From contig JAAUOM010000042.1 in the NCBI GenBank assembly GCA_012034865.1, forward strand, positions 1 through 33,390: a stretch of 33,390 nucleotides of DNA, written 5' to 3'. This document shows, one piece after another, positions 23,390 through 31,892 of the stretch. Position 1 is the stretch's first letter, and every line of letters begins with the position of its first letter. Source of the stretch: Acaryochloris sp. CRU_2_0. GTDB lineage: Bacteria; Cyanobacteriota; Cyanobacteriia; Thermosynechococcales; Thermosynechococcaceae. Under the pieces are notes generated by a model, which did no database searches, was not told where the DNA came from, and saw nothing but the letters and a program-made list of their open reading frames with translations. The translations under genes and the position numbers were made by a program.

Positions 23390-24220
23390 GTGACTCCTGA
23401 CACTCTTGCAGATCTTTTAGTGGCTGTCTCGGCTGGTCAGGTCAGTCCAGAGTTAGCCTTACAAAAACTGAAGTATTTAGCCTACGAGCCCGTCGCTGAT
23501 TTTGCCAAAATTGATCACCATCGCACTTTGCGGACGGGTTTCCCAGAGGTGATTTGGGGACCAGGGAAAACCCCATCCCAAATCATTGAAATTATCCAGA
23601 CTATGCAGGTGCATACCGATTGTGTGATGGCCACCCGGATTGAGCCAGAGGTGTTTGTGCAATTGCAATCGGCTTTGCCCCATCTGCACTACTACGACCA
23701 AGCCCGCATCTGTGCCACCATGCCGCTGCCTGCTGCGCCCTCTTATCCAGGACAAATCGGCATCCTGGCCGCTGGGACAGCGGATCAAGCTGTTGCCGCA
23801 GAGGCAGCAGTAACAGCAGGCTTGTTGGGATTTGCCGTCACTCGGTTTTGGGATATTGGCGTGGCGGGCCTGCATCGCTTGTTAAGTTGCCGGGATGCGA
23901 TCGCCATCGCTGATGTCCTGATCGTGGTCGCTGGCATGGAAGGGGCTTTAGCCAGTGTCGTAGCGGGTCTCGTGGATGCTCCTGTCATTGCCGTACCCAC
24001 CAGTATTGGCTATGGAGCCAGTTTTAATGGCCTTGCCCCCCTGTTAACCATGCTCAATTCCTGTGCCCCTGGAATTGGCGTGGTCAATATCGATAATGGT
24101 TTCGGGGCAGCCATCTTAGCAGGGCAGATTTTGAGAACAGCAGGTAAAGTTCAGCTCTCTTTTCAGCCTTCTAGTAGTGAGCAGCCTAATGAAGCTATGG
24201 GAGATGGAGGGGATGCTTGA
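23390..24220 (+). CDS. larB: LarB, nickel-pincer cofactor biosynthesis carboxylase/hydrolase
   Basis: LarB carboxylates and hydrolyses nicotinic acid adenine dinucleotide in the first step of nickel-pincer cofactor synthesis. The N-terminal part has IDHHRTLRTGFPEVIWGPGK, the LarB hallmark. The C-terminal part resembles AIR carboxylase (PurE): GILAAGTADQAVAAEAAVTA, then VVAGMEGALASVVAGLVDAP and VPTSIGYGASFNGLAPLL. GTG 23390 (VTPDTLADLL) is preferred, since the frame upstream to 23339 adds a hydrophobic stretch not seen in the family. LarC and LarE are not in the window. Confidence 0.88.
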   Translation: MTPDTLADLLVAVSAGQVSPELALQKLKYLAYEPVADFAKIDHHRTLRTGFPEVIWGPGKTPSQIIEIIQTMQVHTDCVMATRIEPEVFVQLQSALPHLHYYDQARICATMPLPAAPSYPGQIGILAAGTADQAVAAEAAVTAGLLGFAVTRFWDIGVAGLHRLLSCRDAIAIADVLIVVAGMEGALASVVAGLVDAPVIAVPTSIGYGASFNGLAPLLTMLNSCAPGIGVVNIDNGFGAAILAGQILRTAGKVQLSFQPSSSEQPNEAMGDGGDA

Positions 24221-24282
24221 AGACCCTTGCCAGTATTGATGGGGCTAAAGTTTTTGTCAATCCGTTACCTAAACAACGAGAT

Positions 24283-24717
24283 TTATTTTTGGTGACGGGC
24301 TTCAATGACGGTATGGACATTGCCCCTAGGCAAAAAATCACCTTTGACTGTGATTTCTAAGGGATCGCAGGCGGCGATGAGGTCATCTAGAATTTGATTG
24401 ACCGATTCTTCGTGGGAAATATAGCGATCGCGATAACTGTTGATATACAATTTCAGCGCCTTCAGCTCTACCACCCGCTGATCGGGTATGTAGGTCAGAT
24501 AAATCGTGGCAAAATCAGGGTAGCCTGAAAACGGACATTTACAGGTAAACTCAGGCAACGTAATCTGAATATGATAGCGGCGTCCGATGCGGGGGTTGGG
24601 GAAGGTAATCAGTTCCCCTTCTTGAATCAAACGTTCCCCATACTTGGGTTCAGCAATGTTCTGCTCCAGCGTAGACTGCTGTTCAGCACCTAGATTATGG
24701 CTTGAAGATTGGCTCAT
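24283..24717 (-). CDS. queF: NADPH-dependent 7-cyano-7-deazaguanine reductase
   Basis: QueF reduces preQ0 to preQ1 in queuosine synthesis for tRNA. The 144 residues from ATG 24717 are of the short (type I) form. Key sites are visible: the nucleophilic cysteine in CKCPFSG, the aspartate in PDFATI, and VELKALKLYINSYRDRYISH with the QueF motif. The start at 24717 is preferred to the TTG five codons upstream. It converges on larB, with 62 bp between them. Confidence 0.92.
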   Translation of the reverse strand: MSQSSSHNLGAEQQSTLEQNIAEPKYGERLIQEGELITFPNPRIGRRYHIQITLPEFTCKCPFSGYPDFATIYLTYIPDQRVVELKALKLYINSYRDRYISHEESVNQILDDLIAACDPLEITVKGDFLPRGNVHTVIEARHQK

Positions 24718-24828
24718 AGATTTATTTAGCAAGTGTGGGTCACCCTACCCCTAATTAAAGATCCTTGGGGTTGGAAACGGCTAGACTTGTTATAGCGTAG
24801 ACTGTGGCTACAAAGCAGACATCCATCC

Positions 24829-26088
24829 ATGAAGATCCTTCTCTTGATGTTTTCCCAATTCTTTTCTGCCGCTCAAGCATGGTGTTCCCCTAAGCGATGG
24901 TCAACAATCCTTCGGCGGCGTATCCAGGTGATCTTAGCCACATTGTTGTGGGTGAGTACGACCTTAGGTGTGTCAATACCAGCACAGGCAGAGAGTATGA
25001 CGCCTCGTTCTAGCCCTGCTGCCCAGATCTTGCCCACGGCTGATTCTAGCAAGATTGTTCCCCATAACTTTATTTCAGACGCGGTGCAAAAAGTGGGTGC
25101 CACTGTCGTCAGGATAGATACGGAACGCACCGTGGTTCGACCCACAGTTGATCCTTTCTTCGACGATCCCTTCCTGCGAGATTTTTTGGGTCCAGATCCC
25201 TATAGTCGCAGACCCCGTGAAGATCGGCTCCGAGGTCAAGGCTCAGGCTTTATTATTGACAGCTCTGGGGTTATCCTCACCAATGCCCACGTTGTCAGTA
25301 AAGCTGATACCGTCTCCGTTACCCTCAAAGATGGTCGTATTTTTGAAGGCGACGTTCGGGGAGTAGATGAGGTCTCGGATTTAGCCGTTGTCAAACTCAA
25401 AGGGGTGAATGAGCCTTTACCCGTGGCTCCCTTAGGCAATTCGGATCAAGCCCAAGTAGGAGATTGGGCCATTGCCGTGGGCAATCCTGTGGGGTTAGAT
25501 AATACCGTCACTCTAGGGATCATCAGTACCTTGCATCGAACCAGTGCCGAGATCGGTATTCCGGGTAAACGTCTCGATTTTATTCAAACGGATGCAGCGA
25601 TTAACCCTGGCAACTCCGGTGGGCCTCTCCTCAGCGATGCCGGCGAAGTGATTGGCATTAATACTGCCATTCGTGCTGATGCGATGGGGATTGGGTTTGC
25701 CATTCCCATCAACAAAGCTAAAAGTTTGCAGGATCGGCTTGTGCGGGGTGAGACTATCGCTTATCCCTATGTGGGGGTACAGATGACGACATTAACCCCT
25801 CAACAGGCTCAGGTGAACAATAACGATCCCAATTCTCCTTTCATCCTACCTGAGACGAATGGGGCTTTGGTGATGAAGGTCTTCCCCAATACACCTGCAG
25901 CAGCAGCAGGGATTCGCTGGGGAGATGTGATCGTGGCCGTTGATGGTCAACCGATTAAAGATGCAAATCAACTGCAAACCTTGGTTGAGAATTCAGAAGT
26001 AGGCCAAAAGTTGCAGCTCACCCTGAAACGAGGCGATCGCACCCAGCAAGTGGCTGTACGCACGGCTGCCTTGGAAAATACAGCTTAA
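24829..26088 (+). CDS. hhoA: HtrA/Deg-family serine protease with PDZ domain
   Basis: The 419 residues start with a signal sequence (VILATLLWVSTTLGVSIPAQ, then AES) for export. The catalytic triad is His154 (TNAHVV), Asp184 (SDLAVVKL) and Ser263 (GNSGGPLL). One PDZ domain follows (about 310-415), with GALVMKVFPNTPAAAAGIRW. In cyanobacteria HtrA, HhoA and HhoB are periplasmic or thylakoid-lumen quality-control proteases. A single PDZ and this length fit all three, so the symbol is tentative. The mannosyltransferase gene follows after 12 bp and may share the transcript. Confidence 0.85.
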   Translation: MKILLLMFSQFFSAAQAWCSPKRWSTILRRRIQVILATLLWVSTTLGVSIPAQAESMTPRSSPAAQILPTADSSKIVPHNFISDAVQKVGATVVRIDTERTVVRPTVDPFFDDPFLRDFLGPDPYSRRPREDRLRGQGSGFIIDSSGVILTNAHVVSKADTVSVTLKDGRIFEGDVRGVDEVSDLAVVKLKGVNEPLPVAPLGNSDQAQVGDWAIAVGNPVGLDNTVTLGIISTLHRTSAEIGIPGKRLDFIQTDAAINPGNSGGPLLSDAGEVIGINTAIRADAMGIGFAIPINKAKSLQDRLVRGETIAYPYVGVQMTTLTPQQAQVNNNDPNSPFILPETNGALVMKVFPNTPAAAAGIRWGDVIVAVDGQPIKDANQLQTLVENSEVGQKLQLTLKRGDRTQQVAVRTAALENTA

Positions 26089-26100
26089 TGCTGGGTCTCT

Positions 26101-27516
26101 ATGAAAACATTGACTGCTCCAGGCCGCCCACCTCTCCCCCTGTGGTTTTGGGGTGGCCTGCTCTGTACCTGGCTATTTGCCCTAGCCTTACGGTTTTGGG
26201 GTCTCGCCCGGTTTAATACCCTCGTCTTTGACGAGGTCTATTTTGCCAAATTTGGTCATCATTATCTGACCCATACAGAATTTTTTGATGCCCATCCCCC
26301 CCTCGGCAAATATTTGATTGCCCTAGGGATCACCCTCAAAGGGTTTAATCCCTGGGGATACCGCTGGATGAATGCCCTGGTTGGGTCTTGCCTGCCCCTA
26401 CTCTTGGCCGGGATCGCTTATCAGCTTAGTCGGCGTCTGACGTTCGCCTTGATAGCCGCTGGGTTAGCCAGCCTGGATGGTTTATTACTGGTGGAATCTC
26501 GGTATGCCCTCCTGAATGTACACATCCTATTTTTTGGACTGCTGGCGCATTGGCTGGTGCTAATCGCCTTGGATCGCAAGGGCAGCCCCCGTCTGCTCTG
26601 GTTGACGGCGGCAGGAGCTAGCTTTGGGGCTACGATCGCTGTCAAATGGAATGGTTTAGGTTTTCTCTTGGGACTCTACCTGGCCTGGTTAGTTGCCAAG
26701 GTAGTTCAGGGATTCTGCGCGGATCAATCCCATCCTCAAATGAGGGTGCCAGTGCAGCGATTATCAGAAATATCAAGCTGGCAGTTGTTTGTCTATGTAC
26801 CTGCGATCGCCTTAGTCGTCTACAGCTTGCTATGGCTACCTCACCTAGCCCAAAATCCTGACTATAATTTCTGGCAAGTCCATGAACAAATGTTCGGCTA
26901 TCATCATCAGCGGGTTGGCGGTTCTGAAGTTCATCCTTATTGTTCCCGTTGGTACACCTGGCCACTGCTATTAAAACCCATCAGCTATTTTTATCAAACG
27001 GTTCAGAGTACTAGCGAACCCGTACCCGTTGTCGGCCCGCCTCTACCCCCAGATGCGGTGAAATGGATTTACAGTGTTTATGCCACAGGTAATCCTCTGC
27101 TATGGTGGTCAACCACTTTAGCCATTTTCGCTGTATTAGCTCGCTGGCTGCGGCAAAGCTGGCAGGGGATCACCCATCGTCTGCGAATAACTCACTTTTC
27201 TAGGATCCCTGCTCCAGAGCAGGTATGGATTCCCCTCTATCTCAGCATGAATTATCTGGCAAATTTCTTGCCTTGGGTGGGGGTGAGTCGTTGCACATTT
27301 TTGTACCACTATATGCCAGCTTCAATGTTTAGCACCTTGGCAATGGCTTGGTTGATCCATGGCTGGCTACAAGGGTCTGATCAGCGCTGGCGAACCGCTG
27401 CGGTTACTTTTCTATTTGCTAGTTTAATCAGCTTTATGATCTGGCTACCCCTCTTCCTCGGTTTGCCCTTAACGCCAGGATCATGGCAACTCTTGCGGGG
27501 TCAATTTTTCGGTTGA
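26101..27516 (+). CDS. PMT-type dolichyl-phosphate-mannose protein mannosyltransferase (GT39)
   Basis: This 471-residue membrane enzyme has about ten hydrophobic segments. The N-terminal loop carries the family acidic motif FDEVYFAKF and FDAHPPLGKY. A later loop has WYTWPLLLKPISYFYQ, and NYLANFLPWVGVSRCTFLYH matches the C-terminal PMT domain. The family transfers mannose from a polyprenyl phosphate carrier to proteins. The bacterial acceptor here is unknown. The frame is intact and ends at a hairpin. Confidence 0.85.
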   Translation: MKTLTAPGRPPLPLWFWGGLLCTWLFALALRFWGLARFNTLVFDEVYFAKFGHHYLTHTEFFDAHPPLGKYLIALGITLKGFNPWGYRWMNALVGSCLPLLLAGIAYQLSRRLTFALIAAGLASLDGLLLVESRYALLNVHILFFGLLAHWLVLIALDRKGSPRLLWLTAAGASFGATIAVKWNGLGFLLGLYLAWLVAKVVQGFCADQSHPQMRVPVQRLSEISSWQLFVYVPAIALVVYSLLWLPHLAQNPDYNFWQVHEQMFGYHHQRVGGSEVHPYCSRWYTWPLLLKPISYFYQTVQSTSEPVPVVGPPLPPDAVKWIYSVYATGNPLLWWSTTLAIFAVLARWLRQSWQGITHRLRITHFSRIPAPEQVWIPLYLSMNYLANFLPWVGVSRCTFLYHYMPASMFSTLAMAWLIHGWLQGSDQRWRTAAVTFLFASLISFMIWLPLFLGLPLTPGSWQLLRGQFFG

Positions 27517-27544
27517 GTAGGGGCAAGCAGCCCTTCGCCCCTAC
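27517..27544. terminator. hairpin between convergent genes, likely shared terminator
   Basis: GTAGGGGC pairs perfectly with GCCCCTAC (27517-27524 and 27537-27544). It overlaps the stop codon of the RodZ-like gene and directly follows the mannosyltransferase stop. There is no long T-run, so efficiency is uncertain. Confidence 0.5.
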
Positions 27545-28386
27545 GTTGATTTACCGGATAGTGAAGCCGCTTCTAAGGTCAATTCTTCAACCGCACCAGA
27601 TTCACCCATGGGTTTGGCTGGTTTTTGGTTGACGGCCACCATTACTCCCCCAGCATTGCCAGCCTGAATGATCAACTGTTTTTTGGCGACAATGGTTTTG
27701 TTGACTCCTGGTGATAAAGTGCCTTCATAGCTGACTTTGCCATCCACCACAATCTTCAGCCAAGAGGCTTCTTTAATGCTGAGATCCACGCGCACGGTAT
27801 TTGATTTAGGAGTAGAGGCTTGGATAGCACTAGCAACAGGCTTGGCGGATTTAGGAGCTGTTTGAGCCTGGGAAAAAGGAGCTGAGTACTTCGGTTGACT
27901 GGGTTGGGATGGCGGCACCGTTGCCCCTGGCGTTGAGGGTGAATCGCTTGCTGAGGTAAAAGCCGAAGGATTAGTTAAATAAGATAAGCCCACGCCTGCT
28001 GAAAGAATGAGAACGATATAGAGCAAATACAAGTGGACAGGGCGCAACCCCCCCCGCAGCCTCCCTCCCTTTTGTTGACGTTTCTTGATATTACTATCAT
28101 CTTGAGGTTGTTCTACACTGGCTTGGCCAGAAAAGATATCGGCCAGATTAGCGCCATTTAGCCCCAAAGTATCAGCAAATCGCCGGATAAATCCCTTTGT
28201 ATAAATCACTTCGGGTAAGCAGTCCATCCGACCTTCTTCAATAGCCGACAGCAAGCGAATCGGGATCATGGTCTTGGCTGAAATCTCTTCTAGGGATATG
28301 TGCCGTTGCTGACGAGTTTCGCGTAATTGAGCACCAATCTTTGTGAGTTTTTGGGTTAAATCTGGCTCAATTTCCAGCGGATTCAT
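27541..28386 (-). CDS. RodZ-like helix-turn-helix membrane protein
   Basis: The 281 residues begin with an XRE-type domain (IGAQLRETRQQRHISLEEIS, then AIEEGRMDCLPEVIYTKGFI). A basic stretch and one transmembrane helix follow (LYLLYIVLILSAGVGLSYL, about 120-140). After a Ser/Pro-rich linker comes a DUF4115-type C-terminal domain (SWLKIVVDGKVSYEGTLSPG). This order matches RodZ, which links MreB to the cell envelope, though many cyanobacterial homologues are unstudied. The start overlaps the end of the pseudouridine synthase gene by 20 bp, so translation is probably coupled. Confidence 0.78.
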   Translation of the reverse strand: MNPLEIEPDLTQKLTKIGAQLRETRQQRHISLEEISAKTMIPIRLLSAIEEGRMDCLPEVIYTKGFIRRFADTLGLNGANLADIFSGQASVEQPQDDSNIKKRQQKGGRLRGGLRPVHLYLLYIVLILSAGVGLSYLTNPSAFTSASDSPSTPGATVPPSQPSQPKYSAPFSQAQTAPKSAKPVASAIQASTPKSNTVRVDLSIKEASWLKIVVDGKVSYEGTLSPGVNKTIVAKKQLIIQAGNAGGVMVAVNQKPAKPMGESGAVEELTLEAASLSGKST

Positions 28387-29170
28387 AGGGGATACTCCTT
28401 TTTAGGCTGATATTGCTCCTAACTTTAATCATATGCCGCAGGCTGTTGATCTCAGCAGAGGTTAGTGACCGATACTGTCCCTGGGGTAATAGTTTACCTG
28501 ATGGTGAGTGCAGAGAGACTGAGCCGATCTCGCTTCGATGCAAGCGGCGCACAGGATAACCCAGTTGTTCAGCAATTCGCCGAATTTGACGATTTCTGCC
28601 TTCTTCCAGAATGACCTCTACACAAATAGAATTTGTACGTCTTTGATAAGGCTTCAAAATTTGAATGTGCGCAGGTAAGGTTTTGCGATCCTCTAACCAA
28701 ACTCCCTGACGCCATTGCTCTAATACTGACTGCGGGGGGCAACCTTGCAGCCAAACCTGGTAGATTTTGGGGATATGGTGACGAGGATGGGTAAGGGCAA
28801 AGGTGAATTGACCATCATTGGTCAATAAAAGGGCTCCTGTAGATTCCACATCTAAACGCCCTACGGGATGTAGCCCTTGACGATGAGTCGGTGGGAATAG
28901 ATCCAGAACGGTGGATCTATTTTGGGGATCTTTACAGGTGGAGACAATCCCTTGAGGTTTATGGAGGAGAAAATAAACCCGTTGAGGACGATCGATGGGT
29001 TGGAGTAAGCGACCCTTAAACGTAATTTGATCCCGCTGTGGATCGACTTTTTGACCTAATTCTGCCGTCTGTCCATTGAGTTGAACTTGGCCCGCTAAGA
29101 TCAATTGTTCTGCCTGACGGCGAGAGGCAATGCCCCATTGAGATAACAACTTCTGTAGCCGAACTTCCAT
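28367..29170 (-). CDS. RsuA/RluB-type ribosomal RNA pseudouridine synthase
   Basis: The 267 residues start with an S4 RNA-binding domain (RLQKLLSQWGIASRRQAEQL). The catalytic aspartate lies in GRLDVESTGALLLTNDG, and EGRNRQIRRIAEQLGYPV is the other conserved block. RluB acts on 23S rRNA and RsuA on 16S. The sequence favours the RluB/RluE/RsuA group but does not fix the target. The C-terminal 30 residues after TSAEINSL are an extra tail that overlaps the RodZ-like gene. Confidence 0.85.
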   Translation of the reverse strand: MEVRLQKLLSQWGIASRRQAEQLILAGQVQLNGQTAELGQKVDPQRDQITFKGRLLQPIDRPQRVYFLLHKPQGIVSTCKDPQNRSTVLDLFPPTHRQGLHPVGRLDVESTGALLLTNDGQFTFALTHPRHHIPKIYQVWLQGCPPQSVLEQWRQGVWLEDRKTLPAHIQILKPYQRRTNSICVEVILEEGRNRQIRRIAEQLGYPVRRLHRSEIGSVSLHSPSGKLLPQGQYRSLTSAEINSLRHMIKVRSNISLKRSIPYESAGN

Positions 29171-29338
29171 ACAATGGGCAGGAGCAATTCATGGATTAAT
29201 TCTAACGAGTTAGAGGGAAGGTTTGCTAGGATTGGCAGCAATTTGTCTCTTTGTTCACCACTACAATTCATCCTTAACTGTTTAGGATTACCCCTATATG
29301 TTACTAAAAGCTAAAGACAACAGTAAAACAAGATTCTG

Positions 29339-29391
29339 TGTGGGAGCCAAAGCTAGTTGGCGGTTTCCGCCAACTAGCTTTGGCTCCCACA
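29339..29391. repeat. perfect hairpin, 25-bp stem, 3-base loop
   Basis: The left arm TGTGGGAGCCAAAGCTAGTT continues GGCGG. The loop is TTT and the right arm is the exact reverse complement. It lies in the 340-bp gap (29171-29510) between two minus-strand genes. A perfect stem of this length is unusual for a terminator and suggests a mobile palindrome. Confidence 0.9.
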
Positions 29392-29452
29392 GCCGCCCTA
29401 TCCATCCCCACCGTATAGACGGATGGGGTATTCCGCTAATTCATTTAAAGCA

Positions 29453-29484
29453 ACAGAAGCTGGAGCGATCGCTCCAGCTTCTGT
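29453..29484. repeat. perfect 32-bp palindrome with HIP1 at the centre
   Basis: ACAGAAGCTGGAGCGA is followed by its exact reverse complement, with GCGATCGC in the middle. It is the second long palindrome in this gap, 62 bp from the first. Confidence 0.9.
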
Positions 29485-29488
29485 CTTA

Positions 29489-29508
29489 ATCCTTTGAAAC
29501 CAAAGGAT
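29489..29508 (-). terminator. short hairpin after the FAS1 gene
   Basis: ATCCTTTG, loop AAAC, CAAAGGAT. It begins 3 bp past the stop of the minus-strand FAS1 gene. No T-run follows, but together with the palindrome at 29453-29484 it probably ends that transcript. Confidence 0.5.
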
Positions 29509-29510
29509 GT

Positions 29511-30350
29511 TTACTTGAGCAGGTTGGGAGGTAACAAGACTTTGTCAATGGCATGGATAACACCATTGCTACCCATTACATCTGCTTGAACCACAGATGC
29601 TTCATTAACCTTGACTGTACCACCCTCAACATTAACTTTGACGGGATCGCCCGCAACGGTAGCCACATCTCCTGATTTTAATTCTGAAGAGACAGCTTTG
29701 GTCGGAACGACATGGTAGCTCAGAATTTTAACCAGCTTGTCTTTATTTTCCGGTTTTAGAAGTGTATCAACAGTACCAGGCGGCAGCGCAGCAAAGGCGT
29801 CCTCTGTGGGCGCAAAAACGGTGAAAGGTCCTTGACCAGATAACGTTTCTACCAAATTTGCGGCTTTGATAGCAGCAACTAAGGTTTTGAAGGAGGCATT
29901 CCCGCTTGCGACGTCAACAATGGTTCCTTGTGAGCTTGCACTAGAATCTTTCATCTCAGGTGCAGGAGCTTCAGAGGAGGGTTTGTCAGAAGGAACTGCC
30001 TCTGGAGGAGTAGCTTCGGCAGGGGGTGCCTCTGGAGGAGCTGCCTCTGGAGTTTCAGTAGTGGGAGTTTCAGTAGTGGGAGCTTCCCCAGTAGGAGTTT
30101 CAGTTGTAGGAGTTTCAGTGGTGGGAGCTTCCTCCGCAGGCGTTTCAGTTGTGGGAGTTTCAGTATTTCCAGTACACCGAGAATTCAGAGGAAAATTCTT
30201 ACATAGAATTTCCTTAACTCCTGGGCGTAGCTCTTCGGTGGATGCATCAGAACTGGTTGTTTCGGTTTTTTTTGATTCTGCTGCGGCAATTCCACTGGTT
30301 GCGGCCAATAAACAAAGGCTACTTACAATCGTCAGGACTTGTTTTTTCAT
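29511..30350 (-). CDS. secreted fasciclin (FAS1) domain protein with Pro/Thr/Glu repeats
   Basis: From ATG 30350 the 279 residues begin with a signal peptide (MKKQVLTIVSSLCLLAATSG, then IAAAES). A linker of repeated ETPTT/EAPTT units spans about 65-130. A single FAS1 domain ends the protein: TIVDVASGNASFKTLVAAIK, then GPFTVFAPTEDAFAALPPGT, LSYHVVPTKAV and NGVIHAIDKVLLP. FAS1 domains mediate adhesion at the cell surface. The linker DNA has in-frame repeats of 12-18 bases, so repeat number may vary between strains. The GTG three codons upstream is a possible alternative start. Confidence 0.88.
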   Translation of the reverse strand: MKKQVLTIVSSLCLLAATSGIAAAESKKTETTSSDASTEELRPGVKEILCKNFPLNSRCTGNTETPTTETPAEEAPTTETPTTETPTGEAPTTETPTTETPEAAPPEAPPAEATPPEAVPSDKPSSEAPAPEMKDSSASSQGTIVDVASGNASFKTLVAAIKAANLVETLSGQGPFTVFAPTEDAFAALPPGTVDTLLKPENKDKLVKILSYHVVPTKAVSSELKSGDVATVAGDPVKVNVEGGTVKVNEASVVQADVMGSNGVIHAIDKVLLPPNLLK

Positions 30351-30685
30351 AGGACACACAGAACTCTACTGAATGAAATGAACATAATGCGTTAGCTCAG
30401 CAGATACTGCGCTGAGCTAACCCAGAAAAATTGACACTATAGGTCTTAAGAAATAGAGTTGCTTTGGGCGGCAGATTTGTTCCCGAAAGTATGAACTTTT
30501 TTAAACAAAAGATAAATATTTATTGATTGCGACCGATGGGAACCCGCCTGTGTAGTTCTTTAGGGAAATTTGGTGTGGGTTGGGGTGATTTTAAGCCAGA
30601 ATGGTGAACAGAGTCTTGGATTGAACTTTTGAGGTTTGATCTCAAGGTCGAAACAGGACTCATTGTTCTTTTAAGATGTGAGATA
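30351..30685. promoter_or_regulatory. intergenic region with hairpin and possible plus-strand promoter
   Basis: A perfect 11-bp stem (GTTAGCTCAGC at 30391-30401, inverse at 30411-30421) lies upstream of the FAS1 start. TTGACA (30431-30436) with TAGAGT 17 bases later (30454-30459) may be a promoter for the DUF1995 gene. Confidence 0.4.
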
Positions 30686-31393
30686 GTGTTCCCCGATTCT
30701 TTGGAAACGGCAATATCCCAGGCAGCAGCAGCAACTCAGGCTGCGATCGCAGCCCAGCAAACCCGACTGCAAATTGAGATTGCTATCCCTGAACTCAAGC
30801 CCCTGCCCGTGGCTCAGCAATATTTGAGCCAGATTCCCAGGTTAGGTCAGACCGTCAAAGTCTTTTTCTCAGATACGGGGGCAGCCGCCCTCGCTCGTCA
30901 CCAATGGCCAGATGTCTTCTACGAACTGAGGGGCATTGAAGAGCTGATGGAACCCGTCCATCCAGAAGACGATGCCTTTGTTTTTGTTGCGCCCACCCCA
31001 GTGGAAGTAGGTAAGGTCGAGGAAATTTGTAATCGGGCAGGAGAGCGGGTCTGTATCCTTCTCAATCCTCGCTTAGAAGATATCTCGACGGTGGGAATTG
31101 GCAGTGCCGGTCGTCATCTGAGGGAGCGTTTTTTGAATCATATTGAACCTTGCTATTTCTTTTTCCCCTTAGAGCGGGGAGCCTTAATTCGAGCCTACCC
31201 TGGAGATTGGCAGGTTTGGTGGGCTCCCGCAGAACCAGCAGAGAGTGAATATCAGTTAATTGCCTCGCAAGAGCAGCGGCCTTCCGGCGAAGAGTTAGGC
31301 CAAATTTTGGCTCCGATGATGGCTACAGAGCAAGTCCACAAACCCAGCTTGTTCGCCAACATGCAGCAATTTTGGAAAGCATTAACTCAATAA
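30686..31393 (+). CDS. DUF1995 family protein
   Basis: Starting at GTG 30686 the product reads VFPDSLETAISQAAAATQAA, as family members do. The frame is open upstream to 30629 (TTG), but that stretch is not family-like. Further family features are FFSDTGAAALARHQWPDVFY, EDDAFVFVAPTPVEVGKVEE and EPCYFFFPLERGALIRAYPG. About 235 residues, soluble. DUF1995 proteins occur in cyanobacteria and plastids and have no settled function; some are reported near photosynthetic complexes. The unknown gene at 31406 follows after 12 bp and is probably in the same operon. Confidence 0.78.
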   Translation: MFPDSLETAISQAAAATQAAIAAQQTRLQIEIAIPELKPLPVAQQYLSQIPRLGQTVKVFFSDTGAAALARHQWPDVFYELRGIEELMEPVHPEDDAFVFVAPTPVEVGKVEEICNRAGERVCILLNPRLEDISTVGIGSAGRHLRERFLNHIEPCYFFFPLERGALIRAYPGDWQVWWAPAEPAESEYQLIASQEQRPSGEELGQILAPMMATEQVHKPSLFANMQQFWKALTQ

Positions 31394-31405
31394 AGAGCCT
31401 TAGTC

Positions 31406-31858
31406 ATGACATCTCACCGCCGACTTCTTTACGAGCAGTCTGTTGTACACAATGGGTATTTAATCATTCCCTACGTTTACAGTGAGATTGCCGGAACCCC
31501 TATTTATGCCTATCGTTTGCTGTCTGAACTGGGTCATCGCAGTCCCTGGCATCGGGCTAAAAATCCAGCCAGGCTCCATTCCAGTCGAGTTGAAGGTATT
31601 CTCCAGATTGCCAAGGAGCATTTGGATGCCCAGGTGCTCATGAGTCAGGCTCTAGATTTTTTCAAGCAGCGCTACATTTATAACCATAATTTGATCATTA
31701 TTTCTGAGATTAGGGGCAAGTTTTTCTACGATCATTACCCTCCCACCCGTCTCAATAATATTGCTGCCCCCAAGATCTTTAGCAGTGAGGCGGACTGTAT
31801 CAATTGGGTGAAGACAGGTCTAGATCGCAATTTGCAAAAATCTGGCTCTACAATGTAA
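31406..31858 (+). CDS. conserved-looking protein of unknown function
   Basis: The 150 residues show no domain that I recognise. The protein is soluble and rich in aromatic residues (GYLIIPYVYSEIAGTPIYAY). It contains LDFFKQRYIYNHNLIIISEI and ends in a polar tail. It sits 12 bp after the DUF1995 gene and 34 bp before argD on the same strand, so the three may be co-transcribed. The length, clean frame and spacing make it a real gene. Confidence 0.7.
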   Translation: MTSHRRLLYEQSVVHNGYLIIPYVYSEIAGTPIYAYRLLSELGHRSPWHRAKNPARLHSSRVEGILQIAKEHLDAQVLMSQALDFFKQRYIYNHNLIIISEIRGKFFYDHYPPTRLNNIAAPKIFSSEADCINWVKTGLDRNLQKSGSTM

Positions 31859-31892
31859 GGCAAACCTTGTTCTTGTTGGTGAAGGAGTGCTT

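Noticed and set aside
29298-29489. 63-residue frame in the gap before the FAS1 gene
   Set aside because: Most of it translates the 25-bp-stem hairpin and the 32-bp palindrome, so it is not a gene.
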